Below are positions 5,434 to 11,380 of a stretch of DNA of 11,380 nucleotides, piece by piece. The notes under the pieces were generated by a model. The model was not told where the DNA came from. It ran no database searches and saw nothing but the letters and a program-made list of their open reading frames with translations. Where the stretch lies: positions 1 through 11,380 of the forward strand of contig CAZXLK010000042.1 in NCBI GenBank assembly GCA_964641775.1, in the 5' to 3' direction. Each line of letters starts with the position of its first letter. Position 1 is the stretch's first letter. Made by a program: the position numbers and the translations under genes. Source of the stretch: CAIPFQ01 sp964641775 (lineage in GTDB: Bacteria; Chlamydiota; Chlamydiia; Chlamydiales; SM23-39).

Positions 5434-6438
5434 ATGGCAACTTATCTTGAAGCTGGCGTTAATTTGGAAGCAGCAAAAGGATGGGTTGAAAAGCTGAAAA
5501 ATACTCTTCCCCAAGTGGGGGGATTTGGCGGGGTTTTTCCACTTGGGAGTGATGATCTTGTTGCAAGCACGGATGGCGTTGGGACGAAGCTGCTGCTTGC
5601 TATTGAGATGGAGCGGTATGATACGGTGGGCATCGATCTTGTTGCGATGAATGTCAATGACATTCTGACGAGTGGGGCAAGGCCGCTTTTTTTTCTCGAT
5701 TACATTGCTACTGCAAAGCTGGAACCGGAAGTTATGGGCGAGGTTTTGTCCGGCATTGTTAGGGGCTGCGAGCTTGCAGGCTGCTCCCTTCTCGGCGGTG
5801 AGACTGCCCAAATGAATGATCTGTACCGAAAAGGGGAATTTGATCTTGCAGGCTTTGCCGTTGGAATTGTGAAACGAGAAAAACGGATCGATGGGAAAAA
5901 CATTCGGGCAAAAGATCTTTTGGTTGGCCTGCCATCGAGCGGCATTCATAGCAATGGATTTTCTTTGGTCCGAAGCATTTTGAAAACAGATGATTCGTCT
6001 TTTAGTCTGAACAGAATGCGTTTGAATGATTTTTTCGAAACATTAGCCATGTTCGATGAAGCAACTAAAATCAGAAAGAAAATTGCAGATGTCCTTTTGA
6101 CTCCCACTCGGATTTACGTGAAAGATGTTTTGGATCTTTTGGAAAAAATCGATGTAAAGGGGATGGCCCACATTACAGGAGGAGGCTTTCAAAAAAATAT
6201 CCCGCGAGCATTGCCCATTGGCCTCACTGCAAAAATCCGGGAAGGAAGCTGGCCTGTTCCGGAAGTTTTTTCGACGCTTCAGCATTTAGGCAATATTTCC
6301 GATTTGGAAATGCGGCGTGTTTTCAATCGGGGAATTGGTTTTGTTCTCATCATGAGCCCTGAAGAGGCAAGGAAAATGGAAATAGAACACTACATCATTG
6401 GGGAAATCATTCCCGGGGAAACAATGATATGGAATTAG
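5434..6438 (+). CDS. purM: Phosphoribosylformylglycinamidine cyclo-ligase (AIR synthetase) PurM
   Basis: PurM closes the imidazole ring: FGAM plus ATP to AIR, step five of de novo purine synthesis, in the cytoplasm. The 334-residue protein is of normal length and has the PurM fold motifs in order. These are YLEAGVNLEA near the N terminus, VGGFGGVF, STDGVGTKLLLA (ATP-site DGVGTK), VAMNVNDILTSGARPLFFLDY, and LLGGETAQMNDLY (usually GGETAEMPGxY) followed by FDLAGFAVG. Then come GLPSSGIHSNGFSLVR and MAHITGGGFQKNIPR with RGIGFVLI towards the end. ATG 5434 is fixed by the match to PurM N termini. A purine-rich AGAGGG lies only 2 nt upstream, an unusually tight spacing. Its last 10 bases overlap the start of purL. 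It is the first gene of the operon. Confidence 0.96.
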   Translation: MATYLEAGVNLEAAKGWVEKLKNTLPQVGGFGGVFPLGSDDLVASTDGVGTKLLLAIEMERYDTVGIDLVAMNVNDILTSGARPLFFLDYIATAKLEPEVMGEVLSGIVRGCELAGCSLLGGETAQMNDLYRKGEFDLAGFAVGIVKREKRIDGKNIRAKDLLVGLPSSGIHSNGFSLVRSILKTDDSSFSLNRMRLNDFFETLAMFDEATKIRKKIADVLLTPTRIYVKDVLDLLEKIDVKGMAHITGGGFQKNIPRALPIGLTAKIREGSWPVPEVFSTLQHLGNISDLEMRRVFNRGIGFVLIMSPEEARKMEIEHYIIGEIIPGETMIWN

Positions 6439-9167
6439 TTTCTTTAGATTTCAAAAGAGAAGATCCCGAACTACTTTGGTCAATCAGAAATGATCTTGGA
6501 ATTGAGATTCAAGAAGTAAAGATTTGTAAAATCTATCGGGTATATAAAGAAGTACCACTTCCAACAATCATCAATCATGTATTTGGAGGGCAAAGTGAAG
6601 AGGAACCGTTTGATTGGGTGCTAGAGATTCGGCTAAAGCCCGGATTTACAGATAATTTGGGAAAAACGGCTCAAACTTCCATCGAAGATTTTTTACAAAA
6701 ACAATTTCATGCCTCTGAAAAAGTATTAAGCGCTACTCGTTACTTTTTGAAAGGCGATATTACTAGAGAAGATGTAGAGAGAATTGGACATGAGCTTCTT
6801 GCGAACAAGATCGTCGAAGAAATCCTGGTCGCTAAATTTGGCGAAAAGCTAACAGATCCTATCCTGCCTCAGTTCAAAGAATCACATGAAGTAGAGATCA
6901 TTGATCTTAATCAAGATCTTTTGAAACTAAGCGAAGAGAGAATTTTAGCTCTCAATTTGAAAGAGATGGAGGCTATTAAGGCCTTTAAGGCAATGCCCAC
7001 CGATGTTGAATTGGAGGCGATTGCGCAAACTTGGAGCGAGCATTGCAAGCACAAAATTTTTAATGCCAAGATTGAGTACATTGAAAATGGGAAAAAAAGA
7101 GAAATCGATAGCCTTTTTAAAACCTACATCAAAAAGGCAACGGAGCTTACGGAAAAAGATTGGCTTGTTTCGGTTTTTACCGATAATGCCGGAATCATCC
7201 GCTTCAATGATGAAGTGAATCTCACTTGCAAAGTGGAAACTCACAATAGCCCCTCTGCTTTGGATCCTTATGGAGGCGCTCTCACCGGGATTTTAGGTGT
7301 AAATCGCGATATTTTGGGAACGGGGATCGGCTCAAAGCCGATTGCCAACATGGATGTTCTTTGTTTTGCCCCTCCCGATTATGCAGGCTTAATTCCCGAA
7401 AGACTCCTTCATCCCAAACGAATTCTAAAAGGAGTTTGCAAAGGGATTGAGCATGGAGGAAATAAAAGCGGGATTCCAACAGTCAATGGCGCCGTTTTAT
7501 TTGATGAAAGATATTTAGGAAAGCCTTTGGTCTATTGCGGAACGGTGGGAGTCATTCCAAAAGAAGTCAATGGAAAGCCCTCCGAAATCAAAGAGGTGAA
7601 CCCCGGCGATTTGATTGCAATTGCGGGTGGGAAAACAGGAAAAGATGGAATTCATGGCGCGACCTTTTCCTCCTATGAACTCAATGAAACAAGCCCTACA
7701 TCTGCCGTTCAAATTGGAGATCCCTTCACCCAAAAAAAACTCCATGATTTCATCATGGAAGCAAGAGATCAGGGGCTTTATCGCACATTGACTGACAATG
7801 GCGCAGGAGGAATTTCATCTTCTGTTGGAGAAATGGCAAATTTTTCGGGCGGCTGTGAAATCCATCTAGAAGAGGTCCCCTTAAAAGTTCCTTTTCTTCT
7901 TCCGTGGGAAATTCTTTTGAGTGAATCGCAAGAGAGGATGACATTTGCAGTTCCTCCGGAGAGCAAAGAAAAATTTGCAGAGCTAGCCTCTTTTCATGAA
8001 GTTGATTTCGCATTTATTGGCACCTTTACCGATAGTGGCAATTTCCATGTCTTAAACAATGAAAAAACAGTAGCACATCTTCCTCTCAAATTCTTGCATG
8101 AAGGAGTGCCTCAGCTACAACTTAAAGCAGAATGGAAAACTCCCATCGAGAAAACTATTCCCCTCCCCGCCTCCGATCTTGGCCAAGATCTGCATCAGCT
8201 CCTTTCGCGGTTTAATATTTGCAGTAAAGAATCGATTGTCCGTCAGTATGACCATGAAGTACAAGGGGCCACTGCAATTAAACCTCTTGCTGCAGATGCA
8301 AGTGTCCTTCTTCCTTTAGGATTGGAGCAAGGAATTGTGATTTCCAATGGCATTGCTCCCCGTTACAGCGACATTGATGCCTATAAAATGGCAGCGTATG
8401 CCCTCATGGAAGCCATTTCCAATCAAGTGGCAGTAGGCGCTGATCCCGATTCGATTGCCATTCTCGATAATTTTTGCTGGCCCGATCCGGTAAATGATCC
8501 TTATAAGCTCGCCCAGCTTGTCCGTGCGTGCGAGGCTCTATTTGAAGGAGCTACCACCTTGCAAACCCCGATCATTTCGGGAAAAGACAGCATGAAAAAT
8601 GATTACAAGATGAAGGGAGTAAAAATTTCGATTCCACCTACTCTTCTCATCACGGCGATTGGAAAAATTCCCAATGTGAAAAAAGCAGTGACGATGGACG
8701 TGAAAAAACCCGGCGATCTTATCTATTTGCTTGGCAATACCAAAAACGAAATGGGTGGATCGGAATATCACGCCATGAAAAAACTCTCCGGCGGAGTTGC
8801 ACCCACTATTGATTTCATAGAGGCCAAACGGTTAATTCAAGCTCTTTATTCTGCAATTGGATTGATTTCATCTTGTCATGATTGTTCAGATGGCGGGCTA
8901 GCAGTTGCCCTTGCAGAAAGTGCTTTTACTGGTGGATTTGGGATGGAGATTGCATGTGAAGGGACGGCCGAATTTTTATTTTCTGAATCATCTCCCCGCT
9001 TTGTGATCACGGTAGATCCTGAGAAGAAAAAGGAGTTTGAGTCCCATTTTGATTTTGGCCTTACTCAAATTGGATTTGTAAGAGAAGATGAGCGCTTTAA
9101 GATAAATGATCTCATTGATGAAAACATTTACGAGCTAAAAAAATCATGGCAAAAGCCCTTGTTCTAA
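6429..9167 (+). CDS. purL: Phosphoribosylformylglycinamidine synthase, synthetase subunit PurL with PurS-like N-terminal region
   Basis: Converts FGAR, ATP and glutamine-derived ammonia to FGAM (step four), working with the PurQ amidotransferase encoded next. The length of 912 residues lies between small PurL (about 740) and the fused E. coli enzyme (about 1295). The N-terminal 150 residues include a PurS-like stretch (VLEIRLKPGFTDNLGK, 64-79). Then follow the linker motif WSEHCKHK (202-209), ETHNSPSALDPYGGA (270-284) with ATP/Mg residues, GGKTGKDGIHGATFSS (400-415), LSESQERM (497-504), ISGKDSMKND (716-725) and SCHDCSDGGLAVALAE (815-830). No glutaminase domain follows. GGGGA-type purines (6415-6420) lie 8 nt before ATG 6429. 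The start overlaps purM and the stop overlaps purQ, implying coupled translation. The ETHNSPSALDP variant resembles the PurL clade I recall from delta-proteobacteria-like lineages, which may hint at transfer. Confidence 0.95.
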   Translation: MELVSLDFKREDPELLWSIRNDLGIEIQEVKICKIYRVYKEVPLPTIINHVFGGQSEEEPFDWVLEIRLKPGFTDNLGKTAQTSIEDFLQKQFHASEKVLSATRYFLKGDITREDVERIGHELLANKIVEEILVAKFGEKLTDPILPQFKESHEVEIIDLNQDLLKLSEERILALNLKEMEAIKAFKAMPTDVELEAIAQTWSEHCKHKIFNAKIEYIENGKKREIDSLFKTYIKKATELTEKDWLVSVFTDNAGIIRFNDEVNLTCKVETHNSPSALDPYGGALTGILGVNRDILGTGIGSKPIANMDVLCFAPPDYAGLIPERLLHPKRILKGVCKGIEHGGNKSGIPTVNGAVLFDERYLGKPLVYCGTVGVIPKEVNGKPSEIKEVNPGDLIAIAGGKTGKDGIHGATFSSYELNETSPTSAVQIGDPFTQKKLHDFIMEARDQGLYRTLTDNGAGGISSSVGEMANFSGGCEIHLEEVPLKVPFLLPWEILLSESQERMTFAVPPESKEKFAELASFHEVDFAFIGTFTDSGNFHVLNNEKTVAHLPLKFLHEGVPQLQLKAEWKTPIEKTIPLPASDLGQDLHQLLSRFNICSKESIVRQYDHEVQGATAIKPLAADASVLLPLGLEQGIVISNGIAPRYSDIDAYKMAAYALMEAISNQVAVGADPDSIAILDNFCWPDPVNDPYKLAQLVRACEALFEGATTLQTPIISGKDSMKNDYKMKGVKISIPPTLLITAIGKIPNVKKAVTMDVKKPGDLIYLLGNTKNEMGGSEYHAMKKLSGGVAPTIDFIEAKRLIQALYSAIGLISSCHDCSDGGLAVALAESAFTGGFGMEIACEGTAEFLFSESSPRFVITVDPEKKKEFESHFDFGLTQIGFVREDERFKINDLIDENIYELKKSWQKPLF

Positions 9168-9832
9168 CCGGTTACGGGATCAATTGCGAAAAAGAGATGG
9201 CGTATGGCGCAACTCTTGCAGGAGCAGAGACAACCATTTGCCATGTAAAAACATGGCTCCTTGGAAAGCTCAGGCTTTTGGATTATCAGCTCCTTCTTTT
9301 TCCCGGAGGCTTTTCTTTTGGCGATGAGCTAGGTGCCGCCAAAGCTTTTGCCAATCGGATCTCTTTTTCCGGAAAAAAACAAGAGCTTTTGGAATTCATT
9401 GAAAAAGGGAATGCCATTTTGGGTGTGTGCAATGGCTTTCAGCTTCTTGTAAAGCTTGGAATTTTGCCCGGGACACTCTTGCCAAATGTTCATGGAAGGT
9501 TCATCGACAATTGGGTTCATCACGAAGTTACCCCATCGAATTGCATTTTTACTGTTGGGTTAAAAGAGCTCTATCTCCCGATCCGCCATGCCGAGGGAAA
9601 TTATTTTACAGAAAAACCAATGGGCGTTGCGCTGAAATACAAAACCAATCCCAATGGATCTGTGCAATCCATCGCAGGAGTTTGCGATCCAACGGGAAGA
9701 GTCCTTGGGATGATGGCGCATCCGGAAGCGGCCCTTCTTTTTACCCATTTGCCCGATTGGACAAGAAGAAAAGAAGTTTCCAAATTTGGCCCCGGATTTG
9801 CCCTATTTCAAAATGGAATTAAAAATTTATGA
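9146..9832 (+). CDS. purQ: Phosphoribosylformylglycinamidine synthase, glutamine amidotransferase subunit PurQ
   Basis: A class I glutamine amidotransferase that releases ammonia from glutamine for PurL. The 228-residue protein shows the complete triad: Cys95 in GVCNGFQLL (93-101), His192 and Glu194 in MMAHPEAA (189-196). It also carries the substrate loop FPGGFSFGDELGAAK (52-66) and an N terminus VLTGYGINCEKE typical of PurQ. Length is normal for the stand-alone subunit. The ATG at 9146 overlaps the end of purL by 22 nt. The upstream sequence is A-rich with no clear Shine-Dalgarno, so re-initiation after purL is likely. The stop overlaps the start of purH (ATGA, 9829-9832). Together with the PurS-like region of PurL, this gives all parts of an FGAM synthase. 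Confidence 0.95.
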   Translation: MAKALVLTGYGINCEKEMAYGATLAGAETTICHVKTWLLGKLRLLDYQLLLFPGGFSFGDELGAAKAFANRISFSGKKQELLEFIEKGNAILGVCNGFQLLVKLGILPGTLLPNVHGRFIDNWVHHEVTPSNCIFTVGLKELYLPIRHAEGNYFTEKPMGVALKYKTNPNGSVQSIAGVCDPTGRVLGMMAHPEAALLFTHLPDWTRRKEVSKFGPGFALFQNGIKNL

Positions 9833-11289
9833 AGCGAGCTCTTTTTTCAGTTACGGATAAAAGTGGTTTAGATGTTTTTGCAAAAAAACTTCTTGAGCTT
9901 TTTCCCACCCTCGAAATCTTGGCATCGGGCGGCACTGCAAAATTTTTGGAAGAAAGAGGCATTTCCCATACACCAATTGAAAAAGAGACCCAATTTCCCG
10001 AATGTTTTGGAGGAAGAGTCAAAACGCTTCATCCCAAAATCATGGGAGGAATTTTATATCGAAGAGGAATTGATGATGAAGAAGCCGGCAAGCTCGGTAT
10101 CAAGCCGATCGATCTTGTCGTTTGCAATCTCTATCGATTTGAAAAATTTCCCGATTCGATCGATATTGGAGGATCAACAATGATCCGGGCGGCGGTGAAA
10201 AATGCAGCCTCAGTTCTTGTTCTCATCGATCCAAAAGACTATGACGCCGCAATTGGAGCAATAAAAATTGGCCTACCCCAAGAAACGAGAGATCAATTTG
10301 CAAAAAAGGCGATGCAATTTAGCGCAAATTACGAAAGAATGCTTGCAGATGCCTACACCCAAAAAAAATTATCTTATGGCGAAAATCCTGATCAAGAAGC
10401 ATGGATTTTTCCTCATGAAAAAGGAATTGCAACAGCTAGAACTTATTCGACAAAGCCTCTTTCCTACAACAATTACGAGGATGCCTCGCAAGCTTTTTAT
10501 GCCATCCAAAGAATTCATCATTTAGGGCCGGCAGTTGCCATTGTGAAGCATGGCGGTCTTTGCGGCTATGCGACAGGAAAAAATCTTACGACGGCATTTG
10601 AAAAAGCATGGGAAGGGGATCCCAAGTCGGCATTTGGGAGCATCATCGCATTCTCGGAAGAGGTGGGCTTGGAAATGGGAGAGCATTTGAAAGGGCGCTT
10701 TATTGAAGTGATCTTGGCTCCAAAATTTAGCGAGGAATTTTTACAGTGGGCAGCAGTTGAAAAACCATCTCTTCGTTTAGTTATCATTGATCTCGATGCA
10801 ACTCCAACAAAGCTCTACCGCGGCATTTCCGGCGGAATGCTTGTCCAAACGGCAAAACAAATCCGATTTTCAGCAAGCTCTTGCAATGTTGTAACAAAAA
10901 GACTCCCAAGTCCTGAGCAATACGCCCTTTTTTCTTTTGCTATTGCAGCAGTGCTTTCTGTCAAATCGAACGCGATTGTCCTTGCCCATGAATATGAGCC
11001 CTCTTGTTACCAAGTGATTGGAATTGGAGGGGGCCAGCCAAACAGAATAGACAGCTTAGAAAGGCTTGCCTTGCCAAAGGCAAAGGAAAATCTCCCCTCT
11101 TTAAAAGATGTAGTCCTTGCAAGCGACGGATTTTTCCCATTTGCAGACAGCATCAAAGCAGCAGCTGATGCCGGAATTGAATACTTCATTCAGCCGGGAG
11201 GCTCCATCCGCGACAAGGAAGTGATTGACGAGGCCGATCAGCGCGGCCTTTCCATGATTTTTACGGGGGAAAGATATTTTAGTCATTAG
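9829..11289 (+). CDS. purH: Bifunctional AICAR transformylase/IMP cyclohydrolase PurH
   Basis: Catalyses the last two steps to IMP: formylation of AICAR by 10-formyl-THF, then ring closure. The 486 residues comprise the N-terminal MGS-like IMP cyclohydrolase (about 1-190; SVTDKSG 7-13, LASGGTAKFL 31-40, GGRVKTLHPKIMGGIL 61-76, IDIGGSTMIRAAVKN 111-125). The transformylase follows (YNNYEDASQAF 213-223, GIGGGQPNRIDS 398-409, ASDGFFPFADSI 431-442, IQPGGSIRDKEVI 454-466, and FTGERYF 478-484 near the C terminus). The protein is slightly shorter than E. coli PurH (about 529). Lys240-His241 of the active site are kept, but KHNNPCG reads KHGGLCG (240-246). YGENPHQ reads YGENPDQ (183-189), and AFGGI reads AFGSI (268-272). 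The cyclohydrolase half looks intact; the transformylase half is divergent and may be altered. The start ATG overlaps the purQ stop by 4 nt. Last gene of the visible operon. Confidence 0.94.
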   Translation: MKRALFSVTDKSGLDVFAKKLLELFPTLEILASGGTAKFLEERGISHTPIEKETQFPECFGGRVKTLHPKIMGGILYRRGIDDEEAGKLGIKPIDLVVCNLYRFEKFPDSIDIGGSTMIRAAVKNAASVLVLIDPKDYDAAIGAIKIGLPQETRDQFAKKAMQFSANYERMLADAYTQKKLSYGENPDQEAWIFPHEKGIATARTYSTKPLSYNNYEDASQAFYAIQRIHHLGPAVAIVKHGGLCGYATGKNLTTAFEKAWEGDPKSAFGSIIAFSEEVGLEMGEHLKGRFIEVILAPKFSEEFLQWAAVEKPSLRLVIIDLDATPTKLYRGISGGMLVQTAKQIRFSASSCNVVTKRLPSPEQYALFSFAIAAVLSVKSNAIVLAHEYEPSCYQVIGIGGGQPNRIDSLERLALPKAKENLPSLKDVVLASDGFFPFADSIKAAADAGIEYFIQPGGSIRDKEVIDEADQRGLSMIFTGERYFSH

Positions 11290-11310
11290 AAGAAGAAAGA
11301 ATAATAACCA

Positions 11311-11337
11311 CCGAGCACACCGAGGACACCGAGGGAA
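11311..11337 (+). repeat. 9-bp tandem repeat, three copies
   Basis: CCGAGCACA, CCGAGGACA and CCGAGGGAA stand in tandem (11311-11319, 11320-11328, 11329-11337), preceded by ACCA. They begin about 20 nt after the purH stop. Similar CACCGAGGACACCGAGG-type strings are something I recall from intergenic DNA of varied bacteria, but I cannot verify this. No function is evident. Confidence 0.6.
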
Positions 11338-11339
11338 AG

Positions 11340-11377
11340 AAAAGAAAGATAATTTTTCTTTTTTGCTCTGCAAAAAA
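11340..11377. other. Overlapping AT-rich inverted repeats after purH
   Basis: Two competing hairpins are visible. One is AAAAGAAA (11340-11347) with TTTCTTTT (11355-11362), loop 7 nt. The other is TTTTTTGC (11359-11366) with GCAAAAAA (11370-11377), loop TCT. Both are mostly A-T stems and neither has the GC-stem-plus-T-run form of a good intrinsic terminator on the plus strand. They may end the pur transcript inefficiently, or may only be AT-rich spacer. Confidence 0.3.
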
Positions 11378-11380
11378 GAT

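Noticed and set aside
5368..5949. A 193-codon minus-strand open frame over the purM 5' half
   Set aside because: It mirrors PurM codons; PurM motifs are intact on the plus strand and the frame resembles nothing known to me.
11101..11373. A 90-codon minus-strand frame at the right edge with a hydrophobic segment and CPRC
   Set aside because: It reads through the 9-bp repeat and antisense to the conserved PurH C terminus; no support for a real gene.

Overview
The window reads as chromosomal DNA of a chlamydia-like bacterium (phylum Chlamydiota, probably an environmental family rather than Chlamydiaceae). Three things support this. The block dapF-clpP-glyA on the minus strand has the chlamydial gene order. 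GlyA is the long, insert-bearing form of about 490 residues seen in chlamydiae. The coiled-coil zinc-ribbon protein next to it resembles CT398/CdsZ. The RNase P RNA also lacks a visible GGU in loop L15, a trait I recall for chlamydiae. The assignment is an inference from reading the sequence, not from a database search.

Layout. Positions 1-2506 (minus strand) hold the 5' part of dapF (running off the left edge), clpP and glyA: lysine/meso-diaminopimelate synthesis, protein turnover and one-carbon metabolism. A 75-bp divergent spacer leads to a cdsZ-like gene (2582-3355, plus). It is followed by a complete RNase P RNA gene (about 3374-3832, plus) with a strongly enlarged P3 arm.

Next comes a two-gene minus-strand module (3837-5355): a DprA/SMF-like Rossmann protein overlapping a small phosphoribosyltransferase. 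This is the gene pairing of the ShosTA toxin-antitoxin/anti-phage system. It is AT-richer by eye than its surroundings and sits between the 3' end of rnpB and a purine operon. It is the best candidate in the window for an accessory or defence system.

Positions 5434-11289 (plus) form a tightly packed de novo purine operon, purM-purL-purQ-purH, with overlaps of 10, 22 and 4 nt and a plausible promoter at 5381-5409. PurM and PurL-PurQ carry FGAR through FGAM to AIR. PurH performs the last two steps to IMP, using 10-formyl-tetrahydrofolate whose one-carbon unit can come from GlyA. The best-studied chlamydiae lack this pathway and import nucleotides, so its presence here is notable. PurH carries substitutions in two normally conserved AICAR-transformylase motifs.

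The last 91 bases are non-coding and contain a 9-bp tandem repeat and AT-rich inverted repeats. I found no tRNA, CRISPR array, insertion sequence or transposase.
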